Assembly: GCF_000429185.2 (NCBI RefSeq)
Contig: NZ_AUBJ02000001.1
Coordinates: 3,906,001-3,970,000 of the forward strand
Source: Actinoalloteichus caeruleus DSM 43889
GTDB lineage: Bacteria; Actinomycetota; Actinomycetes; Mycobacteriales; Pseudonocardiaceae
Direction: 5' to 3'
DNA length: 64,000 nt
The notes beneath the pieces are model-generated. The model had not been told where the DNA came from. It worked only from the letters and a program-made list of their open reading frames with translations, and did no database searches. The translations under genes and the position numbers were made by a program. Each line of letters begins with the position of its first letter. Position 1 is the stretch's first letter. This document shows, piece by piece, positions 18,783 to 27,630 of this stretch.

Positions 18783-19973
18783 TCAATTCAACACGGAGCT
18801 CACACGGTCGGCGACGCGGGTGGCGATCTCGAGGGCGCTCGTGGCCGCCGGCGAGGGGGCGTTCAGCACGTGCACCTGCCGGGGCACGAGCTCGATGAGG
18901 AAGTCGTCGACCAGCCGTCCGTCCGCCAGCACGGCCTGGGCCCGCACCCCGGCCGGAGCGCGGACGATGTCCGCCGGGCCGATGTCGGGGACCAGGCGGG
19001 CCAGGTCCGCCGCGAACCGCGCCCGGGAGAGCGACCGCAGGGTCTCGGTGATCCCGGTCCGGACGTGCCGGCGGGCCAGGCCCCAGGTTCCCGGGAACCG
19101 GATCACCTCGACCAGGTCGCGGGCGGAGGCGTCACGCCACCGGTAACCCTCCCTGCGCAGGGCCAGCACCGCGTTCGGGCCGGCGTGGACGGAACCGTCC
19201 AGCATCCGGGTCAGGTGCACACCGAGGAAGGGCAGCTCCGGGTTCGGGACCGGGTACACCAGCCCCGTGACGAGGTGGCGCCGGTCGGGCCGCAACTCGT
19301 AGTACTCCCCCCGGAAGGGCAGGATGCGGGCCCTGGGCCGCACCCCGGCGAGATCGGCGATCCGGTCGCTGTGCAGGCCGGCGCAGTTCACGAGCGCGTC
19401 GGCCCGCACCACGCCGGTCCCGGTGGCCACCTCCACCCGTCCCGGCGCGCGGCGCACGGCCAACGCCTCCGTCCCCAGCCGCAGGTCGGCCTCGTGCCGG
19501 GTGAGTTCCTCGACCATCGCCGCGCAGACGCCCGTGAAGTCGACGACGCCGGTCGACTCCACCCGGAGGGCGGCGACGCACCGCACGGCCGGCTCGTGCT
19601 CCCTCGCCTCGTCCGGTCCGATCGCCCGCGCCGGCACCCCGTTGGCCTCGGCCCGGGCCGCCAGGTCCCGCAATCGGCCGGTCTCCGCCTCGTCGGTGGC
19701 GACGACGAGCTTCCCGCACACCGACACCGGGACGCCGTGCTCCCGGGCGTAGGCGGCCATCGAGGCGTTACCGGCCACGCACATCCTGGCCTTCTCGCTG
19801 CCCGGTCGGTAGTAGAGGCCGGCGTGCAGCACCCCGCTGTTGTGGCCGGTCTGGTGGCGGGCCCAGCCGTTCTCCTTCTCCAGGACGGTCACGTGGTGGC
19901 CCCGGACTACCCGGAGTTCCCTGGCCACCGCGAGGCCGACCACCCCGCCGCCGATCACGGTCACGTGGGCCAT
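18783..19973 (-). CDS. lhgO: L-2-hydroxyglutarate oxidase (LhgO-type)
   Basis: A 396-residue FAD-dependent oxidoreductase of the DAO family that oxidises L-2-hydroxyglutarate to 2-oxoglutarate and passes electrons to oxygen or quinone. The dinucleotide motif VIGGGVVGLAVAREL opens the protein, with HQTGHNSGVLHAGLYY, the LhgO hallmark, at about residues 38-53. NAPSPAATSALEIA near the C-terminus closes the FAD site. GGAGGGG precedes ATG. It lies 56 bases upstream of glf on the same strand and is divergent from the first DegT aminotransferase, with no obvious link to galactan synthesis. Confidence 0.9.
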   Translation of the reverse strand: MAHVTVIGGGVVGLAVARELRVVRGHHVTVLEKENGWARHQTGHNSGVLHAGLYYRPGSEKARMCVAGNASMAAYAREHGVPVSVCGKLVVATDEAETGRLRDLAARAEANGVPARAIGPDEAREHEPAVRCVAALRVESTGVVDFTGVCAAMVEELTRHEADLRLGTEALAVRRAPGRVEVATGTGVVRADALVNCAGLHSDRIADLAGVRPRARILPFRGEYYELRPDRRHLVTGLVYPVPNPELPFLGVHLTRMLDGSVHAGPNAVLALRREGYRWRDASARDLVEVIRFPGTWGLARRHVRTGITETLRSLSRARFAADLARLVPDIGPADIVRAPAGVRAQAVLADGRLVDDFLIELVPRQVHVLNAPSPAATSALEIATRVADRVSSVLN

Positions 19974-20093
19974 CGCTCATCCCCTCCACCCGGCTGCGCA
20001 CCCCGGCCGGCCACGGGTCCCCGTCACGTCACCCCGCGACAACCGTGCTGGTCACGGGCTTCCGCTCCCCGGGCCGACCGGCCGCACCCGACT

Positions 20094-20099
20094 TATACT
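20094..20099 (+). promoter_or_regulatory. Candidate -10 element before DegT gene
   Basis: TATACT 27 bases before the ATG of the first DegT aminotransferase matches the consensus at five of six positions and stands out in GC-rich DNA. No good -35 is visible. Confidence 0.3.
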
Positions 20100-20126
20100 C
20101 GCTTCGGTCGAGGAAAGCGGGGTGCC

Positions 20127-21266
20127 ATGCCCGACAACATCGACGACATCGCCCTCGGTCAGCCGACCGTGGGCGAACCGGAGCTCGCGGCCATCGCCGA
20201 GGTCTTCCGGTCCGGCTGGTTGGCCGGGGCGGGACCGGCGTGCGCGCGTTTCGAGGAACGCTTCGCGGCGGTGGCCGGGACCACGCACGCACTGGCCACC
20301 TCGAACTGCGGTGCCGCCCTCAACCTGGCGATGCTGGTGCTCGACGTGCGGCCCGGCGACGAGGTGGTGGTGGCGGACTACACGTTCCCGGCCACCGCGC
20401 ACGCGGTCGCCCAGGCCGGGGCCACCCCGGTGTTCGCCGATGTCCGGCCCGACACCCTCACCCTCGACGCGGCCGCCGCCCTGGCCGCCGTCGGCCCGAG
20501 GACGGTAGGCATCGTCGCGGTGGACGTCGCCGGGCAGCCCGCCGACTACGACGCGCTCCGGGCGGTCGCGGACCGGCACGGTCTCTTCCTCGTCGAGGAC
20601 GCGGCGTGCGCGGCCGGCGCCCGCTACCGGGGTCGGCCGGCCGGCTCACTGGCTGATCTGGCCACCTTCAGCTTCCACGGCCGCAAGGGCATCACCTCGG
20701 GCGAGGGGGGCGCGCTGACCAGTGATCGAGGCGACCTCGTCGACCGGGCGAGGACGCTGCACACCTACGGGGTGGCGCCGGCCCTGACCCGGGAGGGGGC
20801 TGTGGACCTGCCCATCCCCTCCTTCACCGAACTGGGGCACAACTACCGGCTGTCCGACGTCCAGGCGGCGATCATGGGGGTCCAGCTGGACCGGCTCCCC
20901 GCCCTGCTGGACGCGCGCCGGCGCGTCGCCGAGCGCTACCAGGAGCTGCTCAAGGACCTCGACGAGATCACCTTGCCGGTGACCGGTGCCGACCGGGAAC
21001 ACCCGTGGCAGGCGTACCTGGTCACCGTGGATCCGTCGGTCTCCCGCGACCGGCTGGCGTTCGCCCTGCGGTCGGCGGGCGTCCAGACGACGATCGGCAC
21101 CTACGCCTGCCATCTCCAGCCCGTCTACGGGTCCGACCGGGAGTGCCCGGTGTCCGCGGACCTCTTCCGGCGCCAGCTCGCGCTCCCGATGCACGCGAAC
21201 CTGACCGACGAGCAGGTGGACCGGGTCGCCTCGGCGGTGCGGGAGGGGATCGCCGGGCTCGGGTGA
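20127..21266 (+). CDS. DegT/DnrJ/EryC1 sugar aminotransferase (first)
   Basis: A 379-residue PLP enzyme that transaminates a keto group on a nucleotide sugar. The fold-type I core has the Asp158 of VEDAACAAGA and the Schiff-base Lys187 in FSFHGRKGITSGEGG; ELGHNYRLSDVQAAI is the classic DegT signature. AGGAAAG precedes the ATG at 20127. It starts a three-gene plus-strand run with an epimerase and a left-handed beta-helix acetyltransferase, a set typical for making an N-acetylated aminosugar. The exact keto-sugar is not predictable. Confidence 0.9.
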   Translation: MPDNIDDIALGQPTVGEPELAAIAEVFRSGWLAGAGPACARFEERFAAVAGTTHALATSNCGAALNLAMLVLDVRPGDEVVVADYTFPATAHAVAQAGATPVFADVRPDTLTLDAAAALAAVGPRTVGIVAVDVAGQPADYDALRAVADRHGLFLVEDAACAAGARYRGRPAGSLADLATFSFHGRKGITSGEGGALTSDRGDLVDRARTLHTYGVAPALTREGAVDLPIPSFTELGHNYRLSDVQAAIMGVQLDRLPALLDARRRVAERYQELLKDLDEITLPVTGADREHPWQAYLVTVDPSVSRDRLAFALRSAGVQTTIGTYACHLQPVYGSDRECPVSADLFRRQLALPMHANLTDEQVDRVASAVREGIAGLG

Positions 21267-21330
21267 GAGGTGGCGGGTCAACGGCGGGGCCGCGGGTCGA
21301 CCAGGCCCGTGGGAGGACAGGGAGGCGAGG

Positions 21331-22266
21331 ATGACGGCTGGCACGGTGTTCTTCACGGGTGGCGCGGGCTTCATCGGCATGCACGTGCTGCCCCTCCTGC
21401 TCGACCGGGGCTACCGGGTTCGGCTCTTCGACAACATGAGCCGAGGGGACCGCGCCCGGGTGGAGGAGCTGACCGCCACCGGACAGGTGGAACTGGTCGA
21501 GAAGGACGTCCGGTACGGCGGGGCGGTTCGCGAGGCCGTCCGGGGGTGTTCGCACGTCATCCACTTCGCGACGGTGTCGATCAACAAGTCGACGGCCGAC
21601 CCGCACGAGAGCATCGACATCAACATGGTCGGCAACAACAACGTCTTCGCGGCGGCCGCCGACGAGGGGGTGCGCCGGCTCGTGTTCGCCTCCACCGCCT
21701 CGGTGTACGGGGACCCGAGCCGCCTCCCGATGCACGAGGACGACCCCCTGGACCCGCTGACGCCCTACTGCATCAGCAAACGCGCCGGGGAGGACCTGCT
21801 CCGCTTCTACGAACGCCGGCAGGGCCTGTCCTGGAACGCGCTGCGCTTCTTCAACGTGTACGGCCCTGGCCAGCGCATCGAGGCCTACTACACCTCGGTG
21901 ATCAACCACTTCCTGGACCGGCTGACGAACGGGCTGCCGCCCGTCATCGACGGGCGGGGCGAGCAGTCGATGGACTTCGTCCACGTCACGGACCTGGCCC
22001 GCGCGGTGGTCGCCGCGCTGGAGAGCGAACGCGCCGGCCTGCCGATCAACATCGGGACGGGCATCGACACCACGATCGCGCAGCTGGCGAAGATCCTGAT
22101 CGACGCGGTCGGCGCTGAGGTCGAGCCGAGGTTCAACCCCCGGGACGTCCTGGTGTCGCGCCGGGCGGCCGACATCCGGCGGGCCAGGGAGGTCCTGGGC
22201 TGGGAGCCGGCCGTCTCCGTGCGGGAGGGGATGACCGCGCTGGTCGACGCCAGGTTGGGCCGCTGA
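21331..22266 (+). CDS. NAD-dependent nucleotide-sugar epimerase/dehydratase
   Basis: A 311-residue extended short-chain dehydrogenase. The NAD loop is TGGAGFIG at residues 9-16. The catalytic triad is Ser121/Thr122 (ASTASVYGD), Tyr146 and Lys150 (PYCISK). The substrate region contains RFFNVYGPGQR and DFVHVTDLARAV. It resembles UDP-glucose/GlcNAc 4-epimerases and decarboxylating family members, but the substrate is open. Its TGA overlaps the ATG of the following acetyltransferase by one base, implying coupled translation. Confidence 0.9.
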   Translation: MTAGTVFFTGGAGFIGMHVLPLLLDRGYRVRLFDNMSRGDRARVEELTATGQVELVEKDVRYGGAVREAVRGCSHVIHFATVSINKSTADPHESIDINMVGNNNVFAAAADEGVRRLVFASTASVYGDPSRLPMHEDDPLDPLTPYCISKRAGEDLLRFYERRQGLSWNALRFFNVYGPGQRIEAYYTSVINHFLDRLTNGLPPVIDGRGEQSMDFVHVTDLARAVVAALESERAGLPINIGTGIDTTIAQLAKILIDAVGAEVEPRFNPRDVLVSRRAADIRRAREVLGWEPAVSVREGMTALVDARLGR

Positions 22267-22835
22267 TGTTCCTCGACGACGAGCGCAGCAGGCGCCTGCG
22301 GCCCGGGATCCTCACGGACCTCGTGGGCCAGTACATGAACGACAGCGAACGGGCCCGGCTGCTCGGACTCCCCCCCAGCACGCGGATCAGGGAGCGGGCC
22401 AAGGTCGTCAGCCCCGAGCGGCTCGTCCTGGGCGACCACTGCTGGATCGGTGAGGGTGCCGTCCTGGACGCGAGCGGTGGGCTGGAGATCGGCGAGCACA
22501 CCAGCATCGGGCTGAACACGTTGATCTTCACCCACTCCAGCTGGTTGGCGAACATGATGCTGGAGAACCACAGCGGTTCCGACCTGATCGAACGCAAGCC
22601 GGTGCGGATCGGCCGGGGTTGCTTCATCGGGGGGCTCTGCTTCGTGATGCCCGGCGTGGTGATCGGGGACTTCGTGACGGTGCAGCCGCTGTCCGTGGTG
22701 GCCAGGGACCTACCGGACCGGAGTCTCGCCGCCGGGAACCCCGCCAGGGTGTTCCAGCGCTACGACGAGGAGCACGTCCGGGCCGAGGCCGAACGGGTCC
22801 GAGGTGGGGGCGGGGCGGACCGGCGGGAGCCGTGA
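22266..22835 (+). CDS. Left-handed beta-helix acetyltransferase (WbbJ-like)
   Basis: A 189-residue hexapeptide-repeat acyltransferase. Imperfect [LIV]-G-x-x-x-x repeats run from VVSPERLVLGDHCWIGEGAVL through IGRGCFIGGLCFVMPGVVIGDFV, followed by AAGNPARVFQRYD, the usual C-terminal signature. The probable catalytic histidine lies in LIFTHSSW. It would acetylate a sugar hydroxyl or amine made by the two upstream genes. Start and upstream stop overlap (TGATG). Confidence 0.86.
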   Translation: MFLDDERSRRLRPGILTDLVGQYMNDSERARLLGLPPSTRIRERAKVVSPERLVLGDHCWIGEGAVLDASGGLEIGEHTSIGLNTLIFTHSSWLANMMLENHSGSDLIERKPVRIGRGCFIGGLCFVMPGVVIGDFVTVQPLSVVARDLPDRSLAAGNPARVFQRYDEEHVRAEAERVRGGGGADRREP

Positions 22836-22896
22836 GGACGGCGCTGGCCGACGCGCGCAGGTCGAGGCCGGCTCACTAGCAGCCGATGCCAGCGGC

Positions 22897-23388
22897 TCAC
22901 GGGACGACTCCCAGGTAGAGGTCGTGGAAGACCCCGGGGGTCGCGGCGATGACGCCGAAGCGGAGTACCCGGCCCAGCACTGCGGGCGGGAGGAGCACCC
23001 GCAACGGGAGCCGGATGGCGCCGGCCGCCGGGACCAGCAAGGTGAAGGGCGGCAGGCCGACCGTGGAACTGCCGAGGACGACGGCGGCGCAGGTCCACGG
23101 CCGCTGGGCGGAGAGGATCTCCAGCCTCCGGACCAGGCCGGTGAGCCTGGTACCCAGGGCGGAGCGGGGATCGCGGAGCCAGGGCAGCGCGACGGCGCCG
23201 CGCGCCGCCGCGTAGTGCACCAGCTTGCCGGCGAGCTGTCCGGACGCGATCGAGAGGGCCAGCCCCCACCAGGGGAGCTCGGGGCGGGTGACCGCCATCC
23301 CGACCAGGTAGAGCTCCACGCTGAAGATCGGAGCCAGCGAGCCGAGGAAGGCCACTCCGGCCACCAAGACGAACCAGGGAAGCTCCAC
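22897..23388 (-). CDS. Small polytopic membrane protein, DedA/VTT-like
   Basis: A 163-residue membrane protein with about four hydrophobic segments (LPWFVLVAGVAFLGSLAPI, PWWGLALSIASGQLAG, CAAVVLGSSTVGLPPFTLLV and LRVLLPPAVLGRVLRFGVI). The order of a re-entrant loop (SSTVGLPPFTLLVPAAG) and a Gly/Arg-containing helix resembles the VTT/DedA family, but similarity is weak. The start is GTG with GGGTGG upstream. It is convergent with the sugar genes. Function unknown. Confidence 0.65.
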   Translation of the reverse strand: MELPWFVLVAGVAFLGSLAPIFSVELYLVGMAVTRPELPWWGLALSIASGQLAGKLVHYAAARGAVALPWLRDPRSALGTRLTGLVRRLEILSAQRPWTCAAVVLGSSTVGLPPFTLLVPAAGAIRLPLRVLLPPAVLGRVLRFGVIAATPGVFHDLYLGVVP

Positions 23389-23476
23389 CGAGCCACCCTA
23401 GTGGGGGCACCGGTCCGGAGTCCTCGTCATGGGCGGCTCCGGACCGGGCGGCCTTGTCACCGGTTCGGTGGCTGGC

Positions 23477-24307
23477 TCAGCCGTTGAAGGTCGCCGGGTC
23501 GAGGCCCAGGACCCTGGTCCCCGAGTCCAGCGGCGCGAGGGACTCGACGTCCTCCGGGTCGAGGTGGAAGTCGAACAGGTCGAAGTTCTCCTCGATCCGG
23601 GACGGGGTGACCGACTTGGGGATGACGACGTTGCCGATGTCGAGGTGCCAGCGCAGGATGACCTGCGCCGGGGTCCGCCCGTGCTTCTCGGCGAGTCGGG
23701 TGACCACCGGGTCGGCGAGGACCTCGCCCTGGGCCAGCGGGCTCCAGGCCTCGGTGAGGATGCCGTGTTCCGCGTGGAAAGCCCGCAGTTCCGGTTGTTG
23801 CAGCTTGGGGTGCAGCTCGACCTGGTTGATCGAGGGGACGAGTTCCGTCTCGTCGAACAGGCGCTTCAGGTGGTCGATGGTGAAGTTGGAGACGCCGATC
23901 GCGCGGACGCGGCCCTCCCCGTAGAGGCGTTCGAACGCCTTCCAGGTCTCGACGTACAGGTCCCGGCCGGGCAACGGCCAGTGGATGAGGTACAGGTCCA
24001 GGTAGTCGAGGCCGAGCTCGGTCATGCTGGCGTCGAAGGCGCGCAGGGTCGAGTCGTAGCCCTGTTCGGCGTTGAGGAGCTTCGTGGTGACGAAGACGTC
24101 CTCCCTGGGCAGCCCGGACTCGGCGACCGCCTGCCCGACTCCGCTCTCGTTGCTGTAGGCCTTGGCGGTGTCGATGCTCCGGTACCCGGTGCGGAGCGCC
24201 GTCGCGACCGTCTGCCTGGCCTCCTCCGGCGGAACCTGGAACACCCCGAAGCCGAGCTGGGGGATCTCCACGCCGTTGTTCAGGGTGAGGTTGGGAACCT
24301 TGCTCAT
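23477..24307 (-). CDS. Aldo/keto reductase
   Basis: A 276-residue NADPH-dependent aldo/keto reductase of the 2,5-diketo-gluconate reductase type (AKR5-like). The catalytic tetrad is intact: Asp46 and Tyr51 (SIDTAKAYSN), Lys76 (VFVTTKL) and His109 (LYLIHWP). The coenzyme end has VIPKSVTPSRIEEN. I place the start at the ATG at 24307, since MSKVPNLTLNNGVEIPQLGFG is the family beginning. It lies between sugar genes but is a common stand-alone detoxifying reductase, so a role in the cluster is uncertain. Confidence 0.92.
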   Translation of the reverse strand: MSKVPNLTLNNGVEIPQLGFGVFQVPPEEARQTVATALRTGYRSIDTAKAYSNESGVGQAVAESGLPREDVFVTTKLLNAEQGYDSTLRAFDASMTELGLDYLDLYLIHWPLPGRDLYVETWKAFERLYGEGRVRAIGVSNFTIDHLKRLFDETELVPSINQVELHPKLQQPELRAFHAEHGILTEAWSPLAQGEVLADPVVTRLAEKHGRTPAQVILRWHLDIGNVVIPKSVTPSRIEENFDLFDFHLDPEDVESLAPLDSGTRVLGLDPATFNG

Positions 24308-24533
24308 GGGCTGTTCGGCCTCCGGTCTTCGTGTGGTGCCGTCGGGGCTATGGGTACCCGACCGCGAGGGTGACCGGGAGGCAACGTGCCTCACCTCACC
24401 GGCCGGGCGCAAGACCGTCCTCACCGGATCGGGTGAGTTCTCCGAGCCCACACCTGCGGGTATCGCCGGGGCGGGCCCGGGCGGGTGGCCGTGAGGTGGC
24501 CGGAGTTGGCCTCGCCTGCTATCCAGCCGAGAT

Positions 24534-25337
24534 ATGTCGAGAGACCGAGAACCGGCGGAACCGCCGGGGGACCCGTACTCGGTGACGGCCGAGTTCTACG
24601 ACCTGCTCCACCTCGACGGCTACCGGGAGTGGGCGCGGACGTGGCTCGCCACGTCCGCGCGGCGCGCGCGGCTCGGCGTGCTGGAGGTGGGCTCGGGGAC
24701 CGGGGCGATGACCTGGGTGCTGGCCGAGGAGTCGGAGGTCCCCGTGCACGCGGTGGAGCCGTCACGGGCGATGAGGGCCGTGCTGATGGGGCGCCTCGCC
24801 ACCGCCTCGGACCGGGTGCGGAGCCGCGTTCGGGTGCACCCCCACCCGCTGGGGGCGGCCGGCCTGGCCGGCGTCGCCGACCTGGCGGTGTGCGTGAACC
24901 TGGCCGCGGGGCTGCCGCCCGCGGAGCGGGAGGACGCGCTCTGGCCGGCGGTGGCACGGGCCCTCGTCCCGGGCGGGCTGCTGGTGGTGGACAGCCCTCG
25001 GCGTGGTTCTCCAGCCGCCGAGGAGTGGCCCCTGCCCTCGACACGGCTGGGTCCGGACGTCTACACGGGAACCGTGCGGTGCGCGCCGGGCGACCGGGCG
25101 GGGCCGGACCGCTGGACGTTCCGGTACCAGGTGCTCGGGGAGCGCGGGACGCTCCGGGAGGAGACGGAGACGTTCCCGACCTGGCCGTTGGACCCGGAGG
25201 TGCTGGACCAGGAACTCCGGGTCGCGGGCTTCCTCCCGGCTGGGACGGCGGGTGGGTGGGACCCGGAGGTGCCGGCGATGACCTCGGAGGTCGACGCCGC
25301 CTCCGCGTGGCGTCCCGAGCTGTGGCGTCGCCGATGA
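24534..25337 (+). CDS. SAM-dependent methyltransferase
   Basis: A 267-residue class I methyltransferase. YSVTAEFYDLLHLDGYREWA opens the protein, motif I is LEVGSGTGAMTW at about residues 50-61, and the strand-2 acid is HAVEPSRAM. An ALVPGGLLVVDSPRRG segment follows. It resembles the Methyltransf_25 group acting on sugars, lipids or small molecules. It is divergent from the aldo/keto reductase and convergent with the Gfo/Idh gene. Confidence 0.85.
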   Translation: MSRDREPAEPPGDPYSVTAEFYDLLHLDGYREWARTWLATSARRARLGVLEVGSGTGAMTWVLAEESEVPVHAVEPSRAMRAVLMGRLATASDRVRSRVRVHPHPLGAAGLAGVADLAVCVNLAAGLPPAEREDALWPAVARALVPGGLLVVDSPRRGSPAAEEWPLPSTRLGPDVYTGTVRCAPGDRAGPDRWTFRYQVLGERGTLREETETFPTWPLDPEVLDQELRVAGFLPAGTAGGWDPEVPAMTSEVDAASAWRPELWRRR

Positions 25338-25395
25338 CCCGGCCGTCCCCGGCGGCGCCGGCCGAACGCGGGCCGCGCGGCCGGGCTCCGGGTCA
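25335..25395. terminator. Possible bidirectional terminator
   Basis: TGACCCGG and CCGGGTCA form the base of a long hairpin, with both stop codons of the two convergent genes embedded in the stem ends. The 45-base interior is itself GC-rich and self-complementary. Confidence 0.45.
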
Positions 25396-26367
25396 GCGCA
25401 CGGAGGCTCCCCGCAGCACCTCGGCGACCACGCGGTGCGCCGGCAGGATGGCGGCGCGTTCGTCGGCGGCGTCCACCCGCCCCGCCATGAGGTCGAGGAA
25501 CCGGTCGAGCTGCGCGGCGAGGGGTTCGCGCCCGCTGACCAGCTCGGGCACCTCGATCACGCTCTGCTGCCGGTAACCGCGCCCGTCGGGGGTCGCGGCG
25601 TCCAGCGACACGTGCCGGTAGATGGTGACGTCCCGCCGGAGCAGGTCGGCCTCGATCAACCGGTTCAGCTCGCGGATCACCAGCGTGCGCACCTTGCGCT
25701 GGCCGATCCTGCTGGCGGAGACGGCGGACAGCGCGCCGTCGGCGAACCCGAGCAACGCCTCGACGACGTCCTCCGCTCCCGGTTCGGAGCTGTCGTGGAA
25801 GCGTCCCGCACGGCCGAGCACCGTGTGGGGGGCCGTGCCGCCGAAGGCTCGGATGACCAGGTCCACGTCGTGGACCAGGAGGTCCCAGCCGACCCCGGTC
25901 CTGATCCTCGGCGCGTAGGGCGAGTGCCGGGTGGCGCTGACGTGGACCGGGTCGTCGACCAGCGAGAGCGCGGTCATGGCTGTCGGGTTGTACCGCTCCA
26001 GCAGCCCGCACATCAGGGGGACGTCGCGTTGGGCGGCGAGTGCGACGACCTCCTCGCTGCCTGCGAGGTTGTCGCACACCGGCTTCTCGACCAGCAGCGG
26101 GACATCCTGTTCCAGGACCTGCCTGGCGAGCTTGTGGTGGGTCTCGGTCGCGGAGGCGATGACGACCCCGTCGACGTCGCCCAGCTCACCGAGCTCGGGC
26201 AGCCACCTGGCGCCGCACTGGTCCGCGAGGGGAGTGCCGACCGCCTCCCTCGGGTCGACGACCACCACCAGGTCACAGCGTTCGGACTGGCTGAGCACGC
26301 GGGCGTGCAGGGTTCCCATCGCACCGGCGCCGACCAGGGCGATCCGTGCTCTCGGCTCCGGCGTCAT
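25393..26367 (-). CDS. Gfo/Idh/MocA-family sugar dehydrogenase
   Basis: A 324-residue NAD(P)-dependent dehydrogenase, probably oxidising a nucleotide-sugar hydroxyl to a ketone. The Rossmann loop is LVGAGAMGTLHARV at residues 11-24, EKP is at 94-96, and the catalytic His166 lies in WDLLVHDVDL. This signature is shared with the WlbA and GnnA groups, which act at C3 of UDP-sugars. Its ATG overlaps the TGA of the DegT gene by four bases (26364-26367), so the two enzymes are translationally coupled. I infer 3-keto-sugar formation followed by transamination; substrate not proven. Confidence 0.9.
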   Translation of the reverse strand: MTPEPRARIALVGAGAMGTLHARVLSQSERCDLVVVVDPREAVGTPLADQCGARWLPELGELGDVDGVVIASATETHHKLARQVLEQDVPLLVEKPVCDNLAGSEEVVALAAQRDVPLMCGLLERYNPTAMTALSLVDDPVHVSATRHSPYAPRIRTGVGWDLLVHDVDLVIRAFGGTAPHTVLGRAGRFHDSSEPGAEDVVEALLGFADGALSAVSASRIGQRKVRTLVIRELNRLIEADLLRRDVTIYRHVSLDAATPDGRGYRQQSVIEVPELVSGREPLAAQLDRFLDLMAGRVDAADERAAILPAHRVVAEVLRGASVR

Positions 26368-27470
26368 CCTCCGAGCACCCCCCGGACCGCCGCGACGATC
26401 TCGTCGAGGTCGTCGGCGGTGAGTTTGGGGTGGACCGGGAGGGACAGCGCCCGCCTCGCCACCGAGCGGGCGACGGGGAAGTCCTCGGGGCTGACCCGAG
26501 GCACCCCGGGGTGGTCGCGGTAGCAGTCGTAGTCGAACACCAGCCGGGGGTAGTAGATGCCGGTGCCGACGCCGGCCTCCCCGAGCCTGGCGGCGAGTTC
26601 GTCGCGGTCGACCGCGGCGTCGTCGTCGAGCAGGACGGTGTACTGGTGCCAGACGTGGGTGCGACCGTCCACGACGGCGGGCAGGCGCAGCCCGGGAATC
26701 CCGGTGAGGCCCTTGGAGAGGGTCTCCGCGTTGCGTTGCCGGCTGTCGATGAGCTGGGCGAGCCGGCCGAGCTGGGGCAGGCCCACGGCCGCGTGCACGT
26801 CGGTCATCCGGTAGTTGTGCCCGGCGACCTCGTACTGGTAGCGCTGCCGCATCCCCTGGTTGCGCAACACCCGGAGCCGTTCGGCGAGCTGGTCGTCCTC
26901 GGTGGTGATGACACCGCCCTCGGCGGTCGTCACGTTCTTCGTCGCGTACAGCGAGAAGCAGCCGAGCCCGAAGGAACCCACCGGTCGGCCGTCGACCGTG
27001 GCCCCGAGGGCCTGTGCCGCGTCCTCGACCAGGGCCAGCCCCCTCGACGTGGCGAGCGCGCCGAGCCGGTGGACGTCAGCCGGTTGGCCGTAGAGGTGCA
27101 CGGGCATCAGCGCGGTGGTGCGGGGGCCGACGGCGGCGGCCGCCGCCTCCGGGCAGAGGCAGTAGTCGGCGTCGCCGATGTCGGCGAACCGGGCGGTCGC
27201 GCCCGCCTCCAGGATCGCGTTGAGGGTCGCGACGAAGGTGAAGGGGGAGGTGACGACCTCGTCGCCGGGCCGCAGACCGAGCACCTCCAGCGAGGCGACC
27301 AACGCGGTCGTCCCGCTGTTGACCGCGATCGCGTGCGGCACGCCGGCGGCGTGGGCGAAGGACTCCTCGAAACGCTCGACCATCGGCCCCTGCGCGATCA
27401 GCCCGGAGCGGAGAACGGAGCTGACCAGAGGCTCGGCGTCCTGGACGTCGATGGCGGTAATGGGGATCAT
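26364..27470 (-). CDS. DegT/DnrJ/EryC1 sugar aminotransferase (second)
   Basis: A 368-residue PLP aminotransferase with Asp150 (LVEDAAQALGA) and Schiff-base Lys178 (FSLYATKNVTTAEGG); GHNYRMTDVHAAVGL follows. It is the upstream partner of the Gfo/Idh dehydrogenase and overlaps it by four bases. The ATG at 27470 is chosen because AAAGG lies 7 bases upstream; a GTG at 27491 would add seven residues. A Gfo/Idh-DegT pair is the gene order of GnnA-GnnB (UDP-GlcNAc3N synthesis) and of WlbA-WlbC-type pathways. It is divergent from the LpxA-like gene. Confidence 0.9.
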   Translation of the reverse strand: MIPITAIDVQDAEPLVSSVLRSGLIAQGPMVERFEESFAHAAGVPHAIAVNSGTTALVASLEVLGLRPGDEVVTSPFTFVATLNAILEAGATARFADIGDADYCLCPEAAAAAVGPRTTALMPVHLYGQPADVHRLGALATSRGLALVEDAAQALGATVDGRPVGSFGLGCFSLYATKNVTTAEGGVITTEDDQLAERLRVLRNQGMRQRYQYEVAGHNYRMTDVHAAVGLPQLGRLAQLIDSRQRNAETLSKGLTGIPGLRLPAVVDGRTHVWHQYTVLLDDDAAVDRDELAARLGEAGVGTGIYYPRLVFDYDCYRDHPGVPRVSPEDFPVARSVARRALSLPVHPKLTADDLDEIVAAVRGVLGG

Positions 27471-27630
27471 GCGGCCGCCTTTCGGTTCCACAGATCATTT
27501 CCCGCATTGCGGTAGGGTGATCTTCCGACCAATTCCCGGTGCGCAGGATCACCGTACTCGCCACCGTGTCCCGGTCGCCCGCCAAACAGCGGGACGACTA
27601 CCCGGTAACACCGCGACGGAAAGGGTGTTC